Made by a program: the position numbers and the translations under genes
Origin: Serratia symbiotica
GTDB taxonomy: Bacteria > Pseudomonadota > Gammaproteobacteria > Enterobacterales > Enterobacteriaceae
Assembly (NCBI RefSeq): GCF_000821185.2
Contig: NZ_CP050856.1
Coordinates: forward strand, 1-64,000
Direction of reading: 5' to 3'
Length of the DNA stretch: 64,000 nucleotides
Shown here: positions 48,141 through 57,650 of the stretch, one piece after another
Position numbering within the stretch: the stretch's first letter is position 1
Layout: each line of letters opens with the position of its first letter
Notes under the pieces: generated by a model
Told to the model about the DNA's origin: nothing
Database searches by the model: none
What the model saw: the letters and a program-made list of their open reading frames with translations, nothing else

Positions 48141-51100
48141 ATGAACATGATGACTGATTCCTTAGCAGAACATTATGGCGATACGTCTCCCATCGCCATC
48201 ATTGGCGCGGGCTGCCGTTTCCCGCAGGCTAACTCGCTGTTTGAGTTCTGGCGGCGCATCGCCGATGGTGAAGAGTTGATCTCACGCTTTGATGCAGACG
48301 CACTGACCGCCGCTGGGGTCGATCCCGCATTGTTGCAACGACCGGACTATGTCCCTGCCGCTTCCATTATTGAAGACGCTGAGCGATTTGAGTGGCAGTT
48401 CTTTGGTTATTCGCGTCAGGAAGCCGAGAGCATCGATCCTCAGCAGCGACTGTTTTTGATGTGCGCCTGGGAAGCGCTGGAAATGGCGGGTTATCAACCG
48501 GGGGCACTTCAGGATCGCGTAGGCGTCATCGGCAGTTGTCGCATGAGCACATGGCAAACCGCTGACCCTGCCGACGCGCAGAATATCGTCAACCCTGCCA
48601 CCTTCCAGAAGCTTATGGGCAACGATAAAGATTATCTGGCGACGCGCGTTGCTTACAAACTCGGTCTGCGAGGCCCGGCCTATACGGTACAAACAGCTTG
48701 CTCAAGCTCGTTGATTGCCACGCATCTGGCATGCGAAGCCATTGCCAGCGGTGAGGCCGATATGATGCTGGCAGGCGGTGCCAGCCTGAGCTTCCCGCAG
48801 CAGGCGGGTTACTTCCACCGCGAAGGGATGATCTTCTCGCGTGACGGACATTGCCGCCCATTCTCAGCGGAAGCTGACGGTACGTTGGTGGCTAATGGTG
48901 CCGGTGTCGTGCTGCTGAAGCGCCTCGATCGCGCGGTGCAGGATGGCGATGCGATTTTGGCGGTTATCCGCAGTACTGCAAGCAATAACGACGGCTGCGA
49001 TAAAGCGGGTTTCACCGCCCCATCGCTGGCCGGACAACGAGAAGTGATTCAGGATGCGCTGGCGATGGCGGGCATCAGCGCAGATACCATCGGTTTGGTG
49101 GAGGCACACGGCACGGCCACGCCCTTAGGCGACCCGCTGGAGATTGCCGCGTTGACCGAAGCATGGGCGCCCGCGTCCCCTGCTACCGGCCAGGCCGCGA
49201 TTGGCTCATTGAAGAGTAATCTCGGCCACCTGGATACCGCCGCTGGCGTGGGCAGTTTAATCAAGGCGAGCCTGGCATTGTGGCAGCAGCAAATCCCGCC
49301 GACGTTGCATTTCAGCTCACCCAATCCGGCGATTGATTTCAGCCGTACGCCGTTCCGCGTGCCCACCCACATTGAACCCTGGCCGCTGCCCCAAAATGGC
49401 TGGCATCGTGCAGCCGTAAGCGCTTTTGGTATTGGTGGCAGCAATGCCCATGCCATTTTGGAGGCCGCCCCCGCCCGCAGGGCAACGGCAACGCACGCCG
49501 AGGTCTATCCCCTGTTGCTTTCAGCGCGCACGCCTGCCGCATTGCGTGCATTGGCTCAGCAGCATGCTGCGCGTCTTAGCGATCGTGAACCCGGTTTCTG
49601 CACCCACGACTATGCAGCCACAGGGCTTTATCACCGCACGCTTTTCTCATGTCGCGTGCTGCTGCTGGCGAGCGATGCCGATGGTTGGTTAGCACAGTTG
49701 CTGGATCTGCTGGAGGAGACTGAAGACGCACCCCTGAACAAAGTATGGGTGGCGGATGCGCTGACGCTTTCTGATGATCAATATCAGCAGTGGGAACAAC
49801 AGCTGATGACAGATTCTCCTGACTGGCAGTCGTTGTTTACGCGTGCAGAACGCCGCGCGCTATTGCCCGTCGCCCCGTTTGAAGGGGAAGTTTGCGATCC
49901 CCGTCGCCCTGGAATACAGGATGAAGCCTCGCGATGGGGCAGCTTAACAGCGGTGGGACATCGCAGTGCCGACACGCTGGGCGCGCAGTTGGATCTGAGC
50001 GTACTGGATGAGGAAACCCGCTGTATCAATGCCCTGCATTGTCATTACGTTAGTGCGCTATTTGAGCCACTTCCGCTGGAACAGTCGCTGGGTGATTGCA
50101 CCGAGATCATAGCGCGGCTGCACATTCCGGCACGCTACACCGATCTGATGCAGCGCATGCTGTGCGATCTTACAGCGGCAGGCGTCATCAACCTCACCGT
50201 TGATGGCTATGCGCTTCGCCATCGCCCAGAAGTTGATGCTGAAAACTGGCTGATGCGCATGCGTGAGGTGGGTTATCACCATCTCGCAGCGTTGATTGCA
50301 CGCACTGGGCCTGAGCTTGGCAGGATGTTACGCGGGGACGTCGATCCGGTTAGCGTCGTCTTTCCCGCTGCTGCCACCGATGATGTGGAGCATATGTATC
50401 AAGAACAGCCATGGTCACGCTATTTCAACAGTCTGGCGGCAGCGACACTGCAAAACTTTGCGGAAAACAGCGCCGTGCCAATCAGTGTGCTGGAGATTGG
50501 TGGAGGCACGGGCGGAACGACGCGGGATCTACTTGAGGCGTTGCCCACTGGCCGCTGCAAGCGCTACACCTTCACCGACGTTGGCACGCTGTTCTTACAA
50601 AAGGCGCAGGTTAAGTTCAGTGATTATGACTTCATGGAGTATCAGCCTTTTGACATGGAGCTTTCACCCGAAAGCCAGGGGCTCAGTCTTGGCCGTTATG
50701 ATCTGATCGTGGCGGCCAATGTGCTGCATAACAGCGCCGATTTGCGCCAGTTGTTTCGCCGGCTCGCGCCGCTATTGAAGCCTGAAGGCATTTTCATGCT
50801 GCGTGAAATCACGGCGCCGAAAAAGCTGTTTGATTTCGTGTTTGGTGCATTGGTGCCGCCTATTGCCGACACGGCGCAGCGTCACGGTGAGCTGTTCGCG
50901 TCAGCAGAAGACTGGCAGGCAGCCCTAAACGAGGCTGGATTCACCCGCTTTGATGCCTTCCCGGGGCGTGACACACCGGCATTTGCGCTCGGTGAACAGA
51001 TTCTTATGGCGCAACGTGCCCCTGAAGCCTCGTCTCTCCACGTTGACTCCACTGCCACACTCTCTTTAACCATTGAGCTGGCAGAGGGAGCGGAGTGGCA

Positions 51101-54100
51101 GGCTACCCATCTGTTACAAGCGGTGCAGCAGGCATTGCCTCGGCAATCGGGCCAGCAGCTCTGTGTCGGAGAGTGGTTATGCAATCCCGTGGGAGCCCCT
51201 TCACCGCTGACGCTGAGTGTGGTGCAACAGGGTGAACACCTCCACGTCCAGGCGGAAGGCATACCGTTGATGCAAGCGCGCTGGCGCCGCACGCGAACTC
51301 AGGCACCTGACTGCCTTGCCTTCCATAACCTGCTGCCACGCCCATGGCAACCGCAGGGTGGGCTGTGGCGCTGGCAATGGCAAACCGCAGTGTTAAGCGC
51401 ACCGGCTGAAGGCCTACCTGAAACACTGAGCGTGCCGGATGAACCCGGTGCGCAGGACGGCTTTTATCAAACATTGCGCCATTGGCTGAAAGCGGCGACA
51501 GAAGAGAGTGTGCTGATTTTGGTGGCAGAACGGCTATTCGATGAGACCCATCAACACGCAGCCGACTGGCTGCCGGGTTTCCTTGCCGTGGCACGCCATG
51601 AATATCCACACTGTCGTCTCACGCTGGTTGAGGGGAATGCCACGCAGGCAGCTAAAGACGCGGCCTGTTTCGCAACGATGCCTGATCCGGTCTTACGCTG
51701 GCATGAGAATCGCTGGCAAAGCCAAAAATTGGTTAGCGTACCCTACGAACCCCTGTCACATCATGTCGTACAGGATACGCAGCTGTTTATTGGACTGACA
51801 CCTACCGGGCTGGCGGTTGCCAGTCAACAGGTGGCAAACGGAGCGAAAAAGCTGCTTTTCCTGGTGCGTCGCGATCCACGTCCAGCGGAAGTGGCGCTGA
51901 TGGCACACTGGCGAGCGTGTGGTGTTGAGGTGATCGTGGATACTGATGGTGATGTTGCTGATGGCGGGGCCTTTGATGCCGCGCTCCAGCGCATGGCACA
52001 GCACGGCCCCATAGATACGCTCTGGCATTTAGTCGGCAGCATAGACGACCGCCCTATCAGTGAACTGGACTGGTCTGCTTTGCAGTCGGTGTACCATCTG
52101 CGTGTCTCCACCGCACGGCGCCTGGCTGCGCATCAGGCCTTGCTCTCACCTGCCTGCACCGTTTATTTCTCTTCTGCTGCCAGCGTGATGGGTCCACGCG
52201 GCCAGGCCGCGCACGCCAGTGCTTGCTGGGCGCTGGAACAGTTGGCCAGCAAGCGTTGTGTCGCGGGTTATGACACCCTCGCCGTCGCTTGGGGGTTGTG
52301 GCAGGTCACTGAGTCGCTTTCACCTCAGCAACATGCTGCATTGGCACAGCGCGGCATGTTACCGCTGGCGACCGACGTAGCGATGAATCTGCTTGAGCAA
52401 GCTCGGGTCGCGCCTTGGCCAGCCGTGGCGGCGATGCAAGTGGATTGCGAGCGTTTGCAGCAATCGGGCATCAGTGCAGCCGATCGCGTGCAGTTTGCCG
52501 CACTGCTGTCTGATACTGACGCCACCCAACCTTCCGAGGCACCCACAACCACAGCTGACGATCTTGATTGTTATCTGCGTGGCGTGCTGGCTAAACAACT
52601 CAACTGTGCCGCCGATACCATTCACGACCACAGCAATCTGGTACAGCTTGGTCTCGATTCACTGCTGTTCCTTGATCTCAACGAAACCTTGGGCAGCGAT
52701 CTCGGGATCAAACTCAACGCGGAAAGCGTACTGAAAGCGGGCACCGTGCTGGAGCTGAAACAGGCTATTCAGGCGGCAACAGTACCCGCCAAAGAAGATC
52801 AAAGCCTGCTGCGTCAGCGTCTGCAACAACTGGAGCGGCATCAGCCAGGTTGGCTTGATGCACGCGGCGACGTCATGCCACAGCCTGAAGGCACCGTGGC
52901 GTTAACACCCTTGCAGCGCGTGCGCTGGCAGCATTTTTCCACTCAGCCACAAATCCTCTATGTTGAGTACGACAAACCGGCAACCTTTCCACTGGAGGCC
53001 TTTATCGCGGGCTGGCAGCAATTAATCACGCGTCATTCGTGGCTACGCTGCTGTATCAATGCAAACGGTGAAATTGTTACCTCTGATGCCACGCAAACCC
53101 TTGATGTGTGTCGTCATGACTGGCGACATGAGACTGAGCAGGCATTGCACATCAAGTTGCAGGAGATGCGAGTGACAATGTCACGTGAGAAAATTGATCT
53201 TAGCCAGCCTCAACCACTGCAACTCGCCATTGTTCAAAGTGAAGCAGGCTATCGCATCGCGATTGCCATCAGCACCTTATTGATCGATATCGAGAGCTTC
53301 CGCGTACTGCTGCGTGAGCTGTATCAGTTCATCATTCATCCCGCGCAGCGCCAACCCGCGTTGGCGTTTACACCGCACAGCTATCAGCGGACGGTGCTGG
53401 CGCTGGCAGATACAACAGCTACGCCGTTGGCGATGACTCCCCCTTCATTGCCCTGGAAAAAAGGAGAGGCATCGGCTGCATTCGACATCTGGCGCGATGC
53501 TTTACCTGCTCAGCAGTGGTTAGCACTTAAGCAACAAGGTGACAATTTTGGCGTATCAGGCAGCGATATACTGCTGGCGGCTTGGGCCCTGACGCTGCGT
53601 GACTGGTTGCAACAACCCACTTTGCAATTACGTATGAATTACACCGACCGTCTGCCTTTGCATCCGCACAGTTCACAACTGGTGACGGATGCCAGTACCT
53701 TACTGCCGGTGACACTGACGCTGGTAGACCGCAGCAGCTTCCTGCAGCTGGCGGAAAGCGTCGGGCAACAGCGTCTGGAACACTTGCAACAGACTCTGCC
53801 GGGCAGTGAGTCAGAAGTGGTTTATCTGACCCAGTTACCGGTTGCTTTTACCAGCCTGCTCGGTGTTCGGCACGCCTATTCAATACCTGAAGTTTCAGAC
53901 CCACTGCTCGGTATGCCTGATTATGAGTATGCGACTCAGGCCTGTACTCCGCTGCATTTACAGGCGCTGGAAGAAGAGAGTGCGCTGCTGTTCAACATCG
54001 ATCAACAAATCGGTTGGTTACCGGACGCACTGGGCGAAATTGCGATGCTGACGTTACGCCAGTTGCTGGAGACGCTGGCATCGGGTGAAGATGCCTGGCA

Positions 54101-54170
54101 TGCGCCACTGGATCAGCTGTTGCCGCCGGATAGCGATATCCTGACGCTGGTGCAGCAGGAGGTGCTATGA
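48141..54170 (+). CDS. PKS module: KS-MT-KR-ACP-Cy without AT
   Basis: A 2,009-residue relative of the HMWP1 front part. KS (15-440) has the active Cys in QTACSSS (about 185), His in EAHGTA and NLGHLDTAAG. No AT follows: residues 445-650 contain no GHSxG and lead straight into a C-methyltransferase (LEIGGGTGG, about 784). The KR-like region (1,150-1,450) has lost its nucleotide loop and reads AAHASACW where the catalytic Tyr and Asn belong (His and Cys instead), so ketoreduction here is unlikely. ACP has LGLDSL (about 1,504). The C-terminal Cy (1,585-2,009) is degenerate: Ser replaces the first Asp of DxxxxD (STLLIDIES), and the usual PQVWLDHQ is absent. By analogy with HMWP1 it adds a malonate unit and methylates it. 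AGGA lies 7 nt before the ATG. Confidence 0.9.
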   Translation: MNMMTDSLAEHYGDTSPIAIIGAGCRFPQANSLFEFWRRIADGEELISRFDADALTAAGVDPALLQRPDYVPAASIIEDAERFEWQFFGYSRQEAESIDPQQRLFLMCAWEALEMAGYQPGALQDRVGVIGSCRMSTWQTADPADAQNIVNPATFQKLMGNDKDYLATRVAYKLGLRGPAYTVQTACSSSLIATHLACEAIASGEADMMLAGGASLSFPQQAGYFHREGMIFSRDGHCRPFSAEADGTLVANGAGVVLLKRLDRAVQDGDAILAVIRSTASNNDGCDKAGFTAPSLAGQREVIQDALAMAGISADTIGLVEAHGTATPLGDPLEIAALTEAWAPASPATGQAAIGSLKSNLGHLDTAAGVGSLIKASLALWQQQIPPTLHFSSPNPAIDFSRTPFRVPTHIEPWPLPQNGWHRAAVSAFGIGGSNAHAILEAAPARRATATHAEVYPLLLSARTPAALRALAQQHAARLSDREPGFCTHDYAATGLYHRTLFSCRVLLLASDADGWLAQLLDLLEETEDAPLNKVWVADALTLSDDQYQQWEQQLMTDSPDWQSLFTRAERRALLPVAPFEGEVCDPRRPGIQDEASRWGSLTAVGHRSADTLGAQLDLSVLDEETRCINALHCHYVSALFEPLPLEQSLGDCTEIIARLHIPARYTDLMQRMLCDLTAAGVINLTVDGYALRHRPEVDAENWLMRMREVGYHHLAALIARTGPELGRMLRGDVDPVSVVFPAAATDDVEHMYQEQPWSRYFNSLAAATLQNFAENSAVPISVLEIGGGTGGTTRDLLEALPTGRCKRYTFTDVGTLFLQKAQVKFSDYDFMEYQPFDMELSPESQGLSLGRYDLIVAANVLHNSADLRQLFRRLAPLLKPEGIFMLREITAPKKLFDFVFGALVPPIADTAQRHGELFASAEDWQAALNEAGFTRFDAFPGRDTPAFALGEQILMAQRAPEASSLHVDSTATLSLTIELAEGAEWQATHLLQAVQQALPRQSGQQLCVGEWLCNPVGAPSPLTLSVVQQGEHLHVQAEGIPLMQARWRRTRTQAPDCLAFHNLLPRPWQPQGGLWRWQWQTAVLSAPAEGLPETLSVPDEPGAQDGFYQTLRHWLKAATEESVLILVAERLFDETHQHAADWLPGFLAVARHEYPHCRLTLVEGNATQAAKDAACFATMPDPVLRWHENRWQSQKLVSVPYEPLSHHVVQDTQLFIGLTPTGLAVASQQVANGAKKLLFLVRRDPRPAEVALMAHWRACGVEVIVDTDGDVADGGAFDAALQRMAQHGPIDTLWHLVGSIDDRPISELDWSALQSVYHLRVSTARRLAAHQALLSPACTVYFSSAASVMGPRGQAAHASACWALEQLASKRCVAGYDTLAVAWGLWQVTESLSPQQHAALAQRGMLPLATDVAMNLLEQARVAPWPAVAAMQVDCERLQQSGISAADRVQFAALLSDTDATQPSEAPTTTADDLDCYLRGVLAKQLNCAADTIHDHSNLVQLGLDSLLFLDLNETLGSDLGIKLNAESVLKAGTVLELKQAIQAATVPAKEDQSLLRQRLQQLERHQPGWLDARGDVMPQPEGTVALTPLQRVRWQHFSTQPQILYVEYDKPATFPLEAFIAGWQQLITRHSWLRCCINANGEIVTSDATQTLDVCRHDWRHETEQALHIKLQEMRVTMSREKIDLSQPQPLQLAIVQSEAGYRIAIAISTLLIDIESFRVLLRELYQFIIHPAQRQPALAFTPHSYQRTVLALADTTATPLAMTPPSLPWKKGEASAAFDIWRDALPAQQWLALKQQGDNFGVSGSDILLAAWALTLRDWLQQPTLQLRMNYTDRLPLHPHSSQLVTDASTLLPVTLTLVDRSSFLQLAESVGQQRLEHLQQTLPGSESEVVYLTQLPVAFTSLLGVRHAYSIPEVSDPLLGMPDYEYATQACTPLHLQALEEESALLFNIDQQIGWLPDALGEIAMLTLRQLLETLASGEDAWHAPLDQLLPPDSDILTLVQQEVL

Positions 54171-55288
54171 GTCTGAGACCTTCAGCAGTATTGTGTGGCA
54201 CGCGCTTTGGCGAGCACTATCTGGCTGCGTTGGTTCACCCCGACTCCCCGCTGCGCCTGGCGGGGATTCTGGCGCGTGGCAGTGAGCGCTCTTGCTTGCT
54301 GGCAGAGAAATTCGGTGTGCCGCTGTGGCGCAGCATTGCAGAGATTGATACCTCGGTCACGGTTGGCTGCGTTGCCGTGCGGAGCCGTATGGTGGGTGGT
54401 GACGGCAGTGCGTTGGCGGAAGCGCTGTTGCGGCGTGGTTTGTGTATATTACAAGAACATCCGCTGCATCCCGGTGAGGCAGCAAGACTGCAAACGCTGG
54501 CGACACAACAGGGCGTGCGTTACCACATTAATAGTTTCTATCCGCAGCTGCCCGCGGCGCGACGCTTTATCAACTACGTACGTGCATGGCGCCAGCAGCA
54601 GACGTTGCAAATTATCGAAATCACCACCAGTTTGCAGCTGCTTTATTCGGCGCTGGATATTGTCGGCCATGCGCTGGGTACGCTGCAGGCTGGTAGCTTT
54701 GTGGCATCTCCCGCGCCTGGGCACCACGGCTGGCCAATGCGTCAGCTACAAGGCGTGATTGCGGGTATTCCCGTGTTGATTAACCTGCAGACTACCCTCG
54801 ATCCGCGCGATCCTGATCATCACAGCCTGGTGATGCATCGCATCTCATGTGGCAACACCTCCGGCAACGTGTGCCTGACAGGCAGCTTCGGACCTGTGGT
54901 GTGGACGCATGCTATTTACGCACCGAATTATCATCAGGATGATGCGCAATCCTCTTGGCTGCTGTCTCCAGAGGTGCATCAGCAACGCCACTACAACCAA
55001 CAGCCAGGTGCCCTGCTATTGGGATCGCCTCGTGGGCAAAGCCTCAATGAGCTGGTCGTGGATGCATTTCCTCGAGGCCTGCACTGCGCCTTTGCCGAGC
55101 TGCTCGATACTGAATCCCCCATCTGGCAGCAACCTCAGTGGTGGCGCGATCACGGTGCCTTATGGCTCGACATCATGCGTCAGATTGGTGAGCCAGTGAC
55201 ACAACACTTCACCGCGCCAGAGCGACCCGCACCCGATCCGGTGGTGTGGGCTGCTGAACTGAAGGAGGACGATCATGACAGCGTCTGA
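54167..55288 (+). CDS. YbtU/Irp3-like thiazolinyl imine reductase
   Basis: A 373-residue NADPH-dependent oxidoreductase of the Gfo/Idh/MocA type, homologous to Irp3/YbtU (about 366 residues) and PchG. These enzymes reduce one carrier-bound thiazoline to thiazolidine. The N-terminal Rossmann start VLCGTRFGEHYL and the conserved VVRS/QEHPLHP region (here VAVRS and QEHPLHP, residues 97-102) match Irp3, as do INSFYP and MHRISCG. AGGAGG precedes the ATG, which overlaps the synthase stop (ATGA). Presence of this gene predicts a thiazolidine in the middle of the product, as in yersiniabactin and micacocidin. Confidence 0.92.
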   Translation: MSLRPSAVLCGTRFGEHYLAALVHPDSPLRLAGILARGSERSCLLAEKFGVPLWRSIAEIDTSVTVGCVAVRSRMVGGDGSALAEALLRRGLCILQEHPLHPGEAARLQTLATQQGVRYHINSFYPQLPAARRFINYVRAWRQQQTLQIIEITTSLQLLYSALDIVGHALGTLQAGSFVASPAPGHHGWPMRQLQGVIAGIPVLINLQTTLDPRDPDHHSLVMHRISCGNTSGNVCLTGSFGPVVWTHAIYAPNYHQDDAQSSWLLSPEVHQQRHYNQQPGALLLGSPRGQSLNELVVDAFPRGLHCAFAELLDTESPIWQQPQWWRDHGALWLDIMRQIGEPVTQHFTAPERPAPDPVVWAAELKEDDHDSV

Positions 55289-57650
55289 TGATATTTACCG
55301 CGAACTGGGCACATTGCTGGAGCAGGCAGGTATTGCAGAACACGCGCTGTTTCTTAACTGGGGTTATCAGGAGCCAGGCACCCTCCCGTTAACGCCTGGT
55401 GAAAGTCAACGCCAACTGGTCCTGCAACTGGTGGGCGATACGCCCGTCAATGGACGTCAGGTGCTTGACGTGGGTTGTGGACGAGGCGGTGCGGCGGCCC
55501 TGATGCTGGAGTGCTTTAAACCCACAAGCGTGACCGGCATTGATCTCAGCTCTGGCAATATCGCATTTTGCCGTCAACGCTATCGCCATCCACGCCTGCG
55601 TTTTCGCGTAGCGGATGCCTGTTTACTTCCGCAGGCTGATGCCAGTGTTGATCTGCTACTGAATATCGAATCGTCTGGCGCTTATCAGCAACTCTCCGAC
55701 TTCTGGCGAGAAGTCTGGCGCGTATTGAAACCGGGCGGCGACTTTCTCTATGCCGACCTGTTCACGGCTGAGAGTCTGAACGATGTGTTTACTGCGTTAA
55801 CGTCACTGGGTTTTGAGATCACCTTGCAGCGATCCATTCGTCGTGAAGTGCTGGCAGCACGTCGTCAGAATGGTGACCGGTTAGTCCAGCGTTTACTGGA
55901 TTCTCAGAGCAAAGGTTTGAGCGAGAAAACGCTGCGCGACTATTTTGCTCTGCCGGGTTCAGCGGTATTTGATGCGATGGAGAGTGGCCGGATTGAGTAT
56001 TATTACGTGCGGCTGCATAAACCGCACGATGCCAAATCCGTTGGCCACTTACCGGCATCGCTTGAGACACGCTTGCATCAGCGTGTCGAACGACTCGCTG
56101 CTGCTGTTAAAGGCGAGGATAAGGTCTCAGGAACCGGTTATTTCCCACTGCAGACTCCCGATAGGGGCGCGGCGCTTAATCTGTTTGCGCTGCCGTATGC
56201 AGGCGGGGGGGCATCGATATACCGCGAGTGGGGACGTGATGCGCACTGGCCTGCTGACTGGCATTTCTGCGCTCTGCAATTGCCGGGACGCGAAAACCGC
56301 ATTGATGAATCGGGCTGTCCGCATATGTCGGATCTGGTGGCGGCTTTAGCTGAACAGATTGCGCCCTTTGCCCATCTTCCGTGGGCGCTGGTGGGATGCA
56401 GTTTGGGATGTAAGATTGCCTATGAACTGGCGCATTGGTTTGCAGCACGTCATCAACCTCCACGGCTGCTGTTTCTGATGGCCTGTCCTGCGCCGCATAT
56501 ACCGATTACCCATCGATTGTCAGCACTGGATGACGCCCAATTCGCGAAGGAAGTTGAGCGTTTGGGTGGCACACCGGAAGCGGTGATGCGCGATCCAGAG
56601 ATGATGCGCACCGTCGGTAAAGCCCTGCGTGCAGATTGTGCGCTGGCGGAGAATTATGTGGCGCCCCAACGGTTACCCCTGTCAATTCCGGCGCTGCTGG
56701 TGCAAGCCGAGGATGACGCCCTCGTCAGCACAGAGCAAATCGCCGCCTGGCAGCAGCACTTTGACGCTCCGGTGAGCGTGAAGACCCTGCGCGGCGGCCA
56801 CTTTTTCCTGAGGCAGCATCGTGTATCGCTTGAGCAACGACTGGTGGCTGCGCTTATTCCCGCACTGAATCCGCCGAAGGTGAAAACGTGGTTTCCTTTT
56901 GGTGCCCCCACCAAAGCGGGGTCGGTGATCTGTTTGCACCACGCGGGTGGCAGTGCAGCAAGCTGGCGTGAATGGCTGCACCCTGCACGACAAGCCGGGC
57001 TGGAATTTTGTCCCGTTGAGTTGCCGGGACACGGCAGTCGCTATGCTGAGGATTGCATCAATGAACTAGAGGATCTGCTTGATCAGCTTGCCATTCTGAT
57101 CTCGCAGGCTCCCCATCCGGTCACATTAATGGGACATAGCCTCGGCGCATTAATTGCGTTCACGCTGGCACAACGTTTGCCGGCTGAGTGGATAAACGGT
57201 GTCATTGTTTCAGCGCGTCGTCCACCGCAGCATGCTACACCTGCGCCGTGGCGTCATGAGATGTCAGATGATGCGCTGATTACCGAACTGAACTCGTTGG
57301 GCGGCACGCCCGACAGTGTGATGGCGCAACCGGAACTGCTAAAGTTGTTTGTACCCATCCTGCGCGCTGATTTCAGGCTGACCGAGCGCTATTTGCTTGA
57401 TGACTATGCGCATCAGCGGCAATTACCTTTGATGATTTTGGGCGGAGCACAGGATCGAGAAGTCCCGGCCAGTGAGTTAGCCGCCTGGCGCAAATGGGGA
57501 AATAGGCATAGTGAGTATCATATGATGGAAGGCGATCATTTTTTCCTTCACCAACATCAAGCTTCCATTCTGCCACTCCTCACACGCTGGCTTGCTGGCG
57601 GCGATAGCGACCGGGCGAAAGCCCATGCTGACGCTGAAAGAATCGACTGA
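55275..57650 (+). CDS. Methyltransferase-thioesterase-thioesterase fusion
   Basis: A 791-residue three-part protein. Residues 1-265: a class I SAM methyltransferase (VLDVGCGRGG at 63-72, later VLKPGGDFLYADLF). Residues 285-535: a type II thioesterase with GCSLG (about 375), Asp in AEDDALV and His in GGHFFL. Residues 545-780: a second one with GHSLG (about 622), GAQDREV and EGDHFFL. Both triads look complete. Yersiniabactin loci carry a single free editing thioesterase (YbtT). The methyltransferase could add an N- or O-methyl group; the paired thioesterases may edit the PKS and NRPS carriers separately. AAGGAGG lies 7 nt before the ATG. Its last 71 bp overlap the convergent regulator gene. Confidence 0.9.
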   Translation: MTASDDIYRELGTLLEQAGIAEHALFLNWGYQEPGTLPLTPGESQRQLVLQLVGDTPVNGRQVLDVGCGRGGAAALMLECFKPTSVTGIDLSSGNIAFCRQRYRHPRLRFRVADACLLPQADASVDLLLNIESSGAYQQLSDFWREVWRVLKPGGDFLYADLFTAESLNDVFTALTSLGFEITLQRSIRREVLAARRQNGDRLVQRLLDSQSKGLSEKTLRDYFALPGSAVFDAMESGRIEYYYVRLHKPHDAKSVGHLPASLETRLHQRVERLAAAVKGEDKVSGTGYFPLQTPDRGAALNLFALPYAGGGASIYREWGRDAHWPADWHFCALQLPGRENRIDESGCPHMSDLVAALAEQIAPFAHLPWALVGCSLGCKIAYELAHWFAARHQPPRLLFLMACPAPHIPITHRLSALDDAQFAKEVERLGGTPEAVMRDPEMMRTVGKALRADCALAENYVAPQRLPLSIPALLVQAEDDALVSTEQIAAWQQHFDAPVSVKTLRGGHFFLRQHRVSLEQRLVAALIPALNPPKVKTWFPFGAPTKAGSVICLHHAGGSAASWREWLHPARQAGLEFCPVELPGHGSRYAEDCINELEDLLDQLAILISQAPHPVTLMGHSLGALIAFTLAQRLPAEWINGVIVSARRPPQHATPAPWRHEMSDDALITELNSLGGTPDSVMAQPELLKLFVPILRADFRLTERYLLDDYAHQRQLPLMILGGAQDREVPASELAAWRKWGNRHSEYHMMEGDHFFLHQHQASILPLLTRWLAGGDSDRAKAHADAERID

